Source of the DNA: JBDSLU01 sp039916225
Lineage (GTDB): Bacteria; Acidobacteriota; Vicinamibacteria; Vicinamibacterales; Vicinamibacteraceae
NCBI GenBank assembly: GCA_039916225.1
Contig: JBDSLU010000505.1
Location: forward strand, 1 to 17,634
Reading direction: 5' to 3'
DNA: 17,634 nt
Numbering within the stretch: the stretch's first letter is position 1; each line of letters opens with the position of its first letter. A program made the translations under genes and the position numbers. The notes under the pieces were generated by a model that was not told where the DNA came from, did no database searches, and was given only the letters and a program-made list of their open reading frames with translations. This document shows, piece after piece, positions 1-6,159 of the stretch.

Positions 1-345
1 GTCGAAGTCAGGGTGCGAGGTAACGGCGAGCGCGACGATGCCCTCGGCCGTGCCGAAGCCGACGGCCGTCGACGGCAGGCTGGTGGGGAAGACGTAGCCC
101 AGCACCGGCGCCCCGTCGAGCGCGCCGTGCGCCTTCGGGGTCGTGCCACCGGCGGTGCCGGCGACCTGCTGCTCGAAGACGAGCAGATCGAGATCGACCA
201 GGTACGTGACGCTGGCGGCGGTGAGATCGAAGTCGTCGTTCTTGTAAGACGCGCCCTGCGCGGCGGCCGGCTCCACCGTGACCAGGGCGGCGACCAACGT
301 GACCGGGGCGAACAGGTAAGATGACCAACGAGTGTGAACGAACAT
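1..345 (-). CDS. Secreted protein of unknown function (N-terminal part, runs off the left edge)
   Basis: A minus-strand frame is open from an ATG at 345 to the window edge, giving the first 115 residues. Residues 1-30 look like a signal peptide: a charged start, a hydrophobic run around 11-24, then EPAAAQ before a probable cleavage site. The mature part begins GASYKNDDFDLTAASVTYLV and continues with GYVFPTSLPSTAVGFG near residues 83-98. I do not recognise the family. The start is well supported by GGAGGT at 355-360, nine bases upstream. A TAGATT hexamer at 367-372 (minus strand) is a plausible -10. The gene is divergent from the HxlR-type regulator at 429, so it is a natural candidate target of that regulator (inference). 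The three-frame competition at this edge is resolved by the ribosome site and signal peptide, which the overlapping plus-strand frame lacks. Confidence 0.72.
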   Translation of the reverse strand, partial: MFVHTRWSSYLFAPVTLVAALVTVEPAAAQGASYKNDDFDLTAASVTYLVDLDLLVFEQQVAGTAGGTTPKAHGALDGAPVLGYVFPTSLPSTAVGFGTAEGIVALAVTSHPDFD

Positions 346-351
346 GCGTGT

Positions 352-372
352 GTAACCTCCGCTGGCAATCTA
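352..372 (-). promoter_or_regulatory. Promoter -10 and ribosome binding site of the left-edge secreted protein gene
   Basis: Reading the minus strand, TAGATT (372 to 367) is followed by six bases and then GGAGGT (360 to 355). The predicted transcript would start at about 360, giving a leader of about 15 bases made mostly of the Shine-Dalgarno sequence. No convincing TTGACA-type -35 is visible. The call rests on hexamer similarity and spacing only. Confidence 0.4.
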
Positions 373-400
373 GCGGCGCGGGCGCGGCCCGAACAGCACG

Positions 401-419
401 CACAATTCGGTGGGGCAGG
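401..419 (+). promoter_or_regulatory. Candidate promoter -10 and ribosome binding site of the HxlR-type regulator gene
   Basis: CACAAT at 401-406 resembles a -10 element; six bases later transcription could start near 413. GGCAGG at 414-419 is a possible Shine-Dalgarno sequence placed nine bases before the GTG at 429. The 346-428 gap between the two divergent genes is the likely shared control region. Confidence 0.3.
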
Positions 420-428
420 TACTTTCCG

Positions 429-779
429 GTGTCAATCGACGCATCCACGACACTTCGCGCTTCGAAGAAACTGCCGTCGATCCGGCGCATCGTCGAGGAC
501 GTCGTCGGCTGCAAGTGGACGCTGCACGTCCTCGCCCAAGTGCGCGGCGGCGTCAACCGGCCGGGCGCACTCGTCCGCACCGCCGAGGGCCTGACGACCA
601 AGGTGCTCAATGAGCGGCTGTCGAAGCTGGTGCGGTACGGCGTGCTGGAGAAGCAGTCGTTCCCGGAAGTGCCACCGCGGGTCGAATACCGGCTGACGCC
701 GATGGGCGAGCGGCTCAACGGCGTGCTCGACGCCATCGAGGCGCTGCAGGACCACGTCGATCGGGCCCGACCTCTATAA
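429..779 (+). CDS. HxlR-family winged-helix transcriptional regulator
   Basis: The product is about 116 residues, the usual size for HxlR (DUF24) repressors/activators, which bind DNA as dimers. The family signature is clear. VEDVVGCKWTLHVLAQV at residues 22-38 corresponds to the usual IGGKWxxxIL helix. TTKVLNERLSKLVRYGVLEK then forms the recognition helix. VEYRLTPMGERL is the wing and the start of the C-terminal dimerisation helix. I chose the GTG at 429 because upstream residues from 321 are low-complexity, unlike the family, and overlap the divergent gene's start. A cysteine (C28) sits where most relatives have glycine in GGKW. Some HxlR members sense thiol or quinone stress through cysteine, but usually nearer the N-terminus. 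The divergent secreted-protein gene is the obvious regulatory candidate. The stop codon lies inside the promoter hexamer of the next gene. Confidence 0.85.
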   Translation: MSIDASTTLRASKKLPSIRRIVEDVVGCKWTLHVLAQVRGGVNRPGALVRTAEGLTTKVLNERLSKLVRYGVLEKQSFPEVPPRVEYRLTPMGERLNGVLDAIEALQDHVDRARPL

Positions 780-789
780 TTCCACCATG
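775..789 (+). promoter_or_regulatory. Perfect TATAAT -10 with leaderless start for the MntA-like gene
   Basis: TATAAT at 775-780 is followed by exactly six bases and then ATG at 787. With standard -10 to +1 spacing, transcription would start on the A of the start codon, so the mRNA would be leaderless. No Shine-Dalgarno sequence precedes the ATG. The hxlR stop codon TAA (777-779) lies within the hexamer. No good -35 hexamer is seen near 751-758 and there is no extended -10 TG. Confidence 0.6.
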
Positions 790-1188
790 GACGTGGACGA
801 ACTCACCGCTCACGTCGAGGCAGCCATCGCGCCGCTCGATGGCGTTGCCGCGGTGTATCTGTTCGGCAGCGTCGCCGCGGGGACGGACACCGCGGCAAGC
901 GACATCGATCTCGGGGTCCTCTACGAGATTAGGCCTGCGGCCAAGTTGGACGCGGGACCACTCGACCTCGAGGGCGACCTCGAACGGCGGCTGGGACGGC
1001 CCGTGCATCTGGTCGTGCTGAATGGTGCGCCGGCGGATCTGCGCATCCGGGTCCTCCGGGCGCAGCGCCTGCTCGTCGACCGGAACCGGTCGGCGCGCAT
1101 CCGGTTCGAGGTGGCGACGCGAAACGAATTCTTCGACCTCGAACCCATGCTCGTCGAATACAGAAGACCCCGAGAGGGACGGGCGTGA
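787..1188 (+). CDS. mntA: MntA-like minimal nucleotidyltransferase antitoxin
   Basis: The 133-residue protein is a minimal nucleotidyltransferase (MNT). It has the full catalytic signature GS-X10-DXD: G27-S28, then D39 and D41 in ASDIDLGVL. Characterised MntA antitoxins neutralise the HEPN toxin HepT by transferring AMP groups to a tyrosine beside the toxin active site. The complete motif argues for an active enzyme. The gene overlaps the downstream HEPN gene by four bases (GTGA at 1185-1188), the typical order and coupling of this module. It has its own -10 element directly before the ATG, so it need not depend on hxlR read-through. The C-terminal 30 residues are less conserved and rich in Arg. 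An alternative description is 'nucleotidyltransferase domain protein'; the paired HEPN gene makes the antitoxin role the best reading. Confidence 0.88.
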   Translation: MDVDELTAHVEAAIAPLDGVAAVYLFGSVAAGTDTAASDIDLGVLYEIRPAAKLDAGPLDLEGDLERRLGRPVHLVVLNGAPADLRIRVLRAQRLLVDRNRSARIRFEVATRNEFFDLEPMLVEYRRPREGRA

Positions 1189-1592
1189 CCGACCCCGCCC
1201 TCGTGACGAAGAAGATCGCCGCGATCGAGACCGCGCTCGCCGATCTGCGGCGGCTGGCGCAGCCCGACCGGGTTAGCAGCGACCTGCTTCAGCGCCGCTT
1301 CGTCGAACACACGCTGCAGATTGCCATCCAGGCCGCGTTGGATGTCGCGTCCCACATCGTCTCCGACAATCGTCTGGGTGAGCCCAAGACGAACCGTGAG
1401 GTCTTCGCGCTGCTGGCTCACGGCGGCTGGATCGACGCGGTGCTGCGCGACAGCCTGAGCAGGATGGCCGGCTTTCGCAACATCCTGGTGCACGGCTACG
1501 ACGACGTAGATCTCGAGGTCGTGCGCGACGTCCTGGCGCACCGCCTCGGCGACCTGGATGCGTTCGTCGAGGCGATTCGCCGGCGCCTGTGA
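1185..1592 (+). CDS. hepT: HepT-like HEPN ribonuclease toxin (DUF86)
   Basis: The 135-residue helical protein belongs to the HepT/DUF86 HEPN family. The decisive motif is RNILVHGY at residues 98-105: R98-X4-H103 is the RNase active site. Y105 fills the RX4HXY position that MntA-type antitoxins AMPylate. The upstream helix with EHTLQIAIQAALDVASHI (41-58) is also typical. In studied systems the toxin cleaves RNA (reported targets include mRNA and tRNA) and is held inactive by its MNT partner. The start is GTG at 1185, inside the last codon of the antitoxin gene, which implies translational coupling and tight stoichiometry. All catalytic positions are intact, so the pair looks functional and not a relic. 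The target and trigger cannot be read from the sequence. Confidence 0.9.
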   Translation: MTDPALVTKKIAAIETALADLRRLAQPDRVSSDLLQRRFVEHTLQIAIQAALDVASHIVSDNRLGEPKTNREVFALLAHGGWIDAVLRDSLSRMAGFRNILVHGYDDVDLEVVRDVLAHRLGDLDAFVEAIRRRL

Positions 1593-1617
1593 CGCCAGCG
1601 GCCCCGATCAGGCGCCG
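1581..1617. terminator. Possible bidirectional terminator hairpin between convergent genes
   Basis: CGGCGCCTG at 1581-1589 and CAGGCGCCG at 1609-1617 are perfect 9-base inverted arms separated by 19 bases. The loop contains the stop codon of the HepT-like gene (1590-1592) and most of the stop of the convergent GNAT gene (1608-1610). There is no T-run on either side, so if it terminates it is not a classical intrinsic terminator. Confidence 0.35.
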
Positions 1618-2288
1618 CGCGACACGATTCGCACCGACACCTCGCGCGCGGTCGTGAACCCCATGCGCTCGTAGAGCGTGATGGCGCGCGTGTTCGACGA
1701 GACGACGTGTAGGAACGGCGTCTCGCCCCGCGCCAGCTCGCGCCGCACGACCAGTTCGGTGAGGCGGCGGGCCAGGCCGCGGCCCTGCGCATCGGGGTGC
1801 GTGCAGATGCCGCTGACCTCGCGCCGGTGTCGGTCCTGCATGCGCTCGCCGGCCATCGCGATCAGGCGGTCGCCCTCGAACACGCCGAAGTACTCGCCGA
1901 ACTCGATGGTGCGGGTGTCGAACGGGCCCGGTCTCGTCAACTCAGTGAGCGCGCACATCTGCGGCACGTGCTCGGCGCGCAGAGGCACGGCCTCGAGCGT
2001 CAGGTCTTCGGACGGCGCCGCGGCGCCCGTCCAGACCATCACCAGCATCCGCGCATCGCGCTCGATCGTCCATCCGGCCGGCGCCGCGTCCGACCACTCC
2101 GAGCAATAGAAGCGCTCGCCCGGCGCGCACACCGCGTCGAGCGCGGTGAAGTCCGGCTGTTCGGGATCGGCGAAGCCGATGATCGGCGAGAAGCCTTGCA
2201 GGTAGCGCCGCGCCTGATCGGTGCCGGCCGTCAGGTGGCGCTGCGATCCGTCCATGCAGCGCCAGATGATGTTCGTGAAGTCGTCCAT
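1608..2288 (-). CDS. GNAT-family N-acetyltransferase (FR47-like)
   Basis: The 226-residue product ends in a clear GNAT fold. EYFGVFEGDRLIAMAGERM (132-150) gives strands beta2-beta4. EVSGICTHPDAQGRGLARRL (157-176) is motif A, with the acetyl-CoA pyrophosphate loop QGRGLA at 168-173. NTRAITLYERMGF (199-211) is the terminal motif B. The N-terminal 100 residues are a less conserved extension, as in FR47/glycine-N-acyltransferase-like members. The substrate is not predictable. It is the last gene of a four-gene minus-strand operon and starts nine bases after the SUKH gene stop, so it is probably translated by coupling. No separate promoter is seen. Confidence 0.85.
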   Translation of the reverse strand: MDDFTNIIWRCMDGSQRHLTAGTDQARRYLQGFSPIIGFADPEQPDFTALDAVCAPGERFYCSEWSDAAPAGWTIERDARMLVMVWTGAAAPSEDLTLEAVPLRAEHVPQMCALTELTRPGPFDTRTIEFGEYFGVFEGDRLIAMAGERMQDRHRREVSGICTHPDAQGRGLARRLTELVVRRELARGETPFLHVVSSNTRAITLYERMGFTTAREVSVRIVSRGA

Positions 2289-2297
2289 GAACGGCAG

Positions 2298-3017
2298 TCA
2301 GCGACCGAACAGCCGCGAGAGGATGCCCGTCCTCCGCTTCGGAGCCGCACAGGCGAACAGGCGCTCCTCGCCGTGCCGTCGCAGCCCGGTCGGGTAGGCG
2401 CATCGACCCCAGGCGAACCCCGTGCCCGGCACGGCCCCCCGCAGGTCGATGATCGACCACTCGTCGGTGAGGGCGTTCGCGAACGCTCGAAGCGTGTCGT
2501 CGGGGCCGTCGAGCGCGGCGCCGCGGCTCAGCGTCGCGGCCGGTGTTCGCCAGACGCGCATGGCGAGATCGTCGTGCACATCGTCCAGCGACGACCGCTC
2601 CGACGACGCGAACTTCCGGCGCAGCTCCTGCAGAAGCGTCGCCATGCCACGGCACTGCCAGAGGATCACCGGCGGATCGTGACAGGCGAAGAACACCGCG
2701 GCTTCGGTTTCCGGCGTCGCCGTGCAGTCGACGACCCAGAAGTTGCCGGTGTGATCGCCGACGATCGGCAGTCCGTGCGGGAACAGCTCGTCCATCTCGA
2801 ACGACAGGTTGCCGGCGAAATCGATCTCCCACTCCAAGCCCCTGATGCCGTGGCACACGCCGAGGAGCGTCCGGAGGTCGGAAGGTAGCGGAGCACCGAC
2901 CCGGCGCTCGACGGCATCGATAGTGGCGGCGTCAAGGCCCGGCTCGCGGATGATCGCATCGTCGTCATCATCGGCGCGCGGGCGCGTCACCCACTCGAGC
3001 TCGTCCAGGACGCCCAT
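2298..3017 (-). CDS. SMI1/KNR4 (SUKH) family protein
   Basis: The 239-residue protein matches the SUKH superfamily pattern. A helical segment ending in the characteristic APLPSDLRTLLGVCHGIRGL (42-61) is followed by strands with ELFPHGLPIVGDHTGNFWVV (77-96). Then come the VFFACHDPPVILW strand (108-120) and a C-terminal helix. In bacteria SUKH proteins are often immunity partners of secreted or contact-dependent nuclease toxins, but many are housekeeping or unassigned. No toxin gene is visible nearby, so the role here is open. GAGG lies about eight bases before the ATG at 3017, and the gene begins ten bases after the SDR stop, so it belongs to the same transcript. Residues 16-20 are five aspartates in a row, an oddity of the N-terminus. 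Confidence 0.78.
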   Translation of the reverse strand: MGVLDELEWVTRPRADDDDDAIIREPGLDAATIDAVERRVGAPLPSDLRTLLGVCHGIRGLEWEIDFAGNLSFEMDELFPHGLPIVGDHTGNFWVVDCTATPETEAAVFFACHDPPVILWQCRGMATLLQELRRKFASSERSSLDDVHDDLAMRVWRTPAATLSRGAALDGPDDTLRAFANALTDEWSIIDLRGAVPGTGFAWGRCAYPTGLRRHGEERLFACAAPKRRTGILSRLFGR

Positions 3018-3027
3018 CGGCGCAGCC

Positions 3028-3774
3028 TCAGTTCGACCAGCCGCCGTCGATCAGGTGGATGGTGCCGGTCGTGAACGATGATTCGTTGGAGGCGAGGTAG
3101 AGCGCCAGGTTGGCGATCTCTTCGGGCCGGGCCAGTCGGCCGAGCGGCTGGCGTGCCGCGAACGCCGCCGACACTTCCTCGACCGTGCGGCTGGTTCGAA
3201 CCGCTTCGGCCTGGATCCGTTCCTTGAGCGACGGCGATTCCACGGTGCCCGGGCAGATCGCGTTGCAGCGGATGCCCTTGCCGATGAAGTCGAGCGCCAC
3301 CGATTTGGTGAGCCCGACCACCGCCGCCTTGCTGGCGGTGTAGGCGAAGCGATTCGGTACGGCGCGGACACTCGAGGCGATCGACGACATGTTGACGATC
3401 GAGCCGCCGCCGTTGGCGATCATCCCGGGCAGGAAGGCCTTGATGGTGTGGAACATCGCCTTGGCGTTGATGGTGAAGCTGCGATCCCAGGCGTCGTCGT
3501 CGCACTCGAGGATGGTGCCGGCGTGCACCCAGCCGGCGCAGTTGAACAGCACATCGATCGGTCCGAGCGCGTCGGCCAGCGCCCGCACCGACGGCGCGTC
3601 GGTGACGTCGAGCGGCCGCGGTTCGCAGCCGGACACATCCGCGCAGGCCCCGGGCCGCAGGTCGGTCGCGATCACCCGCGCCCCTTCCTTCGCGAACAAT
3701 TCCGCGCTCGCCCGTCCGATCCCTTGCGCCGCGCCAGTGATCAGCGCCGTCTTGCCGGCCAGTCGTCCCGCCAT
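3028..3774 (-). CDS. Classical SDR oxidoreductase, probably NAD-dependent sugar-acid or hydroxyacid dehydrogenase
   Basis: The 248-residue protein is a textbook classical short-chain dehydrogenase. The nucleotide loop TGAAQGIG is at 13-20. D38 after beta2 points to NAD rather than NADP. NCAG is at 78-81, and the catalytic set is N103, S131, Y145 and K149 (YTASK). CPGTVESPS follows, and it ends with the usual TGTIHLIDGGWS. The overall wording (NCAGWVHAGTILECDDDAW, PNRFAYTASKAAVVGL) resembles SDRs such as 2-keto-3-deoxy-L-fuconate dehydrogenase and type-2 3-hydroxybutyrate dehydrogenase. I recall this resemblance but cannot test it. The gene starts 13 bases after the proline-racemase-like gene, with a GAGGCAGGA ribosome site. 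The neighbour suggests a catabolic step on a small hydroxylated acid or amino acid (inference). Confidence 0.88.
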   Translation of the reverse strand: MAGRLAGKTALITGAAQGIGRASAELFAKEGARVIATDLRPGACADVSGCEPRPLDVTDAPSVRALADALGPIDVLFNCAGWVHAGTILECDDDAWDRSFTINAKAMFHTIKAFLPGMIANGGGSIVNMSSIASSVRAVPNRFAYTASKAAVVGLTKSVALDFIGKGIRCNAICPGTVESPSLKERIQAEAVRTSRTVEEVSAAFAARQPLGRLARPEEIANLALYLASNESSFTTGTIHLIDGGWSN

Positions 3775-3787
3775 CTAGTGTCCTGCC

Positions 3788-4750
3788 TCACATGACGAAG
3801 CCCGCACCGAGCGGGTCGTCATCGTCCCAGTACCAGGTATGTTCGCCGATCATCCACGCGGTGCCGCCGATCTCGGCGTCGACCGCCGGAGCGCCGTCCC
3901 GCTCGACCCGGGCGACGATGCGCGCCTCGAGCACGCCGCCCGAGGGCCCTTCGATCGTCACGATCCGATCGCCGTCGACGAGGCCGATGGCGTCGAGGAC
4001 GGTGACCACCGCCGCCGCTCCTTCGCCGGTCGGCGAGCGATCGATGCGTCCGCTCTCGCTGACCGCCACGACGTGGACGTCGGCCTGGCCGTGGGCTGGC
4101 CCGGTGACCAGCAGTTCTTCGAGGGGCGCGGCGTAGCCGGCCTGAACCAGGCCACGCGCCACCGCCGCTCGCAGCTCGCCGAGCCGGCGCCGTTCCAGCG
4201 TCACGAGAGAGAGGCCCACCGCTTCGGCGTCGACGATGGCCCGCATCCCGCCGGCGCAGGCGACGACGTCGGCGGCAGCGGTGCGGGGCCCAAGCGAGAT
4301 CGCACAGCTGCCGCCCATGATCTGGGCGCCGATGGCCAGCGCGGTGATGCGGCCGCCCGGACCGAGCCGCAACTCGCGGACGCCGGCCGGCGTCTCGACG
4401 ACCAGCGTTGCCTCCGGATCCCCTGTTGTGAGCAGCCCGCTGTCGACGGCGAGCCGCAGGGCCGCCATCTGCACGATGGTCGACGGCGATCGCCAGTCAG
4501 TAGCATCGAACGAGAGCAGGCCGGCATGCGCCGTCGGCTCGGTCGCCTCGGCGAGGAGCGCGCCGACCAGGTCGGCGTGGCCACGCGGTTCGCAGGTGAC
4601 CGCAAGTCGCGCGTCGTCCAGGCGTTCCCGCGCGTCGGCGAGCCTGGCCTTCATGGTGCGCCCGTTCGGGGCCGAGAGGCCGCCGGCGACCAGGCGGACG
4701 GTCTGGCCGGCGACGTGCGCGTCGAGTGTGCGGAGAGCCCGTCGAGCCAC
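3788..4750 (-). CDS. Proline racemase superfamily protein lacking both catalytic cysteines
   Basis: The 320-residue protein has the superfamily landmarks. DAHVAGQTVRLV is at 10-21 and CEPRGHADLVGALL at 53-66, followed by ETPAGV. CAGGMRAIVDAEAVGL (165-180) aligns with the usual GGNFYAIVDA. IDRSPTGEG at 237-244, EGPSGGV and a terminal DDDDPLGAGF complete the set. In racemases and epimerases of this family two cysteines act as acid/base, in MCGHG and DRSPCGTG. Here the first block reads RSPSTIVQM, so serine (S90) replaces the first cysteine and the GH is lost; T241 replaces the second. Threonine at the second site is known in trans-3-hydroxy-L-proline dehydratases, but those keep the first cysteine. 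Racemisation is therefore unlikely and a dehydratase or other reaction is uncertain. Start is GTG at 4750, first gene of the operon, one base after the predicted transcript start. Confidence 0.82.
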   Translation of the reverse strand: MARRALRTLDAHVAGQTVRLVAGGLSAPNGRTMKARLADARERLDDARLAVTCEPRGHADLVGALLAEATEPTAHAGLLSFDATDWRSPSTIVQMAALRLAVDSGLLTTGDPEATLVVETPAGVRELRLGPGGRITALAIGAQIMGGSCAISLGPRTAAADVVACAGGMRAIVDAEAVGLSLVTLERRRLGELRAAVARGLVQAGYAAPLEELLVTGPAHGQADVHVVAVSESGRIDRSPTGEGAAAVVTVLDAIGLVDGDRIVTIEGPSGGVLEARIVARVERDGAPAVDAEIGGTAWMIGEHTWYWDDDDPLGAGFVM

Positions 4751-4763
4751 CGGCCGGAGTGTA
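4748..4763 (-). promoter_or_regulatory. Operon promoter with near-leaderless GTG
   Basis: On the minus strand TACACT (4763 to 4758) is followed by seven bases and the GTG start at 4750. The predicted mRNA has at most one untranslated base. No ribosome binding site is present. This would drive the four-gene operon down to 1608. Confidence 0.45.
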
Positions 4764-4866
4764 ACTCAGCGCCAGCGCGGTCACGCCAGCCCTGGCGCCG
4801 GCGTATGTCGGCGTGACCCGGTCCGCGGCCGGCGGACGCATTGCGGAGATGACCCACCGACTTCAG

Positions 4867-4881
4867 TACAATCCCAGGGTG
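4867..4881 (+). promoter_or_regulatory. TACAAT -10 with leaderless GTG start
   Basis: TACAAT at 4867-4872, six bases, then GTG at 4879. The GTG begins an evident signal peptide, so the arrangement defines the translation start and predicts a leaderless mRNA. The 128-base divergent gap from 4751 to 4878 carries promoters in both directions. Confidence 0.55.
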
Positions 4882-6159
4882 CGACGGCAGGCAGCGGGTG
4901 TGGTGGTCCTGGGTGCGATGATGCTCGGCGCGGGCATCCGCGGCGAGGCCGCAGCACAGGCACAGGCACAGACGCCGGCTCCGGCCAGGGTCGCCGCTGC
5001 GCCACCAACGGCTGCCGCTCCGGCCCAGCCGACATCGGCGGCGCGGCAGCAGCAGATCGCCTTCGATCTCGCCTACAACCTCGATCACGAACAGGCGGCG
5101 GCGGTGCTCGAGCAGGCGATGCGCGACCATCCCGAGGATGCCGCGCTGCCGCGGGCGCACGCCACCCTGACCTGGCTGAACCTGCTGTTCAAGCGCGGCA
5201 TGGTCCTCGTCGAGAACTACCTCGGGCCGGTGTCCAAGGACGACGTCAAGGTGGCGGCGCCGCCGACGGTCGCCAACAGCGCCTTCCAGACCCAGGTTTC
5301 CCGCTCGATTGCCCTCTCCGAAGCGCAGCTCAAGCGGCGCCCGGACGATCCGACCGCGATGTTCGAGCTGGGCTCGGCCCTGGGCCTGCAGGCGTCCTGG
5401 GCCGCGACCATCGACGGCAAGGTGATGGGCGCCTTCGGCTCGGCCCGCCGGGCCTACAACCTGCACGAACGGGTGATGGCCGTGGCGCCGGCGCGGGTCG
5501 ACGCCGGGCTCATCGTGGGCACCTATCGCTATCTGGTGTCCAGCCTGGTGCTGCCGGCCCGGTGGCTGGCCTACATGGCCGGGTTCGGCGGCGACAGGGA
5601 GAAGGGCCTGCGCCTCATCGCGGCGGCCGCCAACTATCCGAGCCTCTCCCAGACCGATGCCCGCTTCGCGCTGGTCCTGCTCTACAACCGCGAGGGCAGC
5701 TTTCCGGCCGCCCAGACGCAGCTTTCTGAACTGCGCCGCGTCTATCCGCGTAACCGCCTATTGTGGTTGGAATCCGGGGCGACCTACCTTCGGGCCGGCA
5801 AGCCGGCGGAGGCCGAGGCGGTGCTGTCCGAGGGGATGCGCATGCTGGCGGCTGACGCGCGGCCGCGGATGCTCGGCGAGGACGGGCACTGGTTCTACGA
5901 GCGCGGCATGGCCCGCGTCCGGCTCCGCCGTGCCCCGGACGCCATCGCCGACCTCACCGAAGCGCTGAAACACGAGCAGCTCGGCTGGGTCCGGACCCGC
6001 ACCTATCTCGAGCTGGGCAAGGCCGCCGATCTCGCTGGCAACCGCCAGGGCGCCGTCGCCGAATACGCCAAGGCCCAGCAGTCGGCGGTCACGTCGGGCG
6101 ACGCCGAGGCGGCCGCCCAGGCCCGACGCTACACGGCGTCGCCGTATCGGGGCACCTGA
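4879..6159 (+). CDS. Secreted tetratricopeptide-repeat protein
   Basis: From the GTG at 4879 the product is 426 residues. Residues 1-27 are a signal peptide (RRQ, then VVVLGAMMLGAG, then EAAAQ), followed by an Ala/Pro/Gln-rich linker to about residue 57. The rest is helical with TPR-like pairs: a first unit around DLAYNLDHEQAAAVLEQAMR, and later clear repeats around DARFALVLLYNREGSFPAAQ, LESGATYLRAGKPAEAEAVL and TYLELGKAADLAGNRQGAV. It probably acts in the periplasm as a scaffold; no catalytic motif is visible. Longer upstream frames to 4813 are excluded because they put 22 unlikely residues before the signal peptide. The stop overlaps the next start by one base (TGATG), which implies a two-gene unit with the small membrane protein. 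Confidence 0.8.
   Translation: MRRQAAGVVVLGAMMLGAGIRGEAAAQAQAQTPAPARVAAAPPTAAAPAQPTSAARQQQIAFDLAYNLDHEQAAAVLEQAMRDHPEDAALPRAHATLTWLNLLFKRGMVLVENYLGPVSKDDVKVAAPPTVANSAFQTQVSRSIALSEAQLKRRPDDPTAMFELGSALGLQASWAATIDGKVMGAFGSARRAYNLHERVMAVAPARVDAGLIVGTYRYLVSSLVLPARWLAYMAGFGGDREKGLRLIAAAANYPSLSQTDARFALVLLYNREGSFPAAQTQLSELRRVYPRNRLLWLESGATYLRAGKPAEAEAVLSEGMRMLAADARPRMLGEDGHWFYERGMARVRLRRAPDAIADLTEALKHEQLGWVRTRTYLELGKAADLAGNRQGAVAEYAKAQQSAVTSGDAEAAAQARRYTASPYRGT

Noticed and set aside
13..324. A 103-codon plus-strand frame at the left edge
   Set aside because: Opposite the secreted protein, which has a ribosome binding site and signal peptide; this frame is Arg/Gly-rich with no features.
8..736. A 242-codon minus-strand frame at the left end
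   Set aside because: It overlaps both the HxlR gene and the secreted-protein start; it lacks a signal peptide or domain and is low-complexity.
1797..2888. A 363-codon plus-strand frame across the GNAT and SUKH genes
   Set aside because: It spans two well-supported opposite-strand genes and shows no fold or motif.
3839..4816. A 325-codon plus-strand frame opposite the racemase-like gene
   Set aside because: Shadow frame with Arg/Asp-rich composition and no motif; the minus-strand gene has clear family motifs and operon context.
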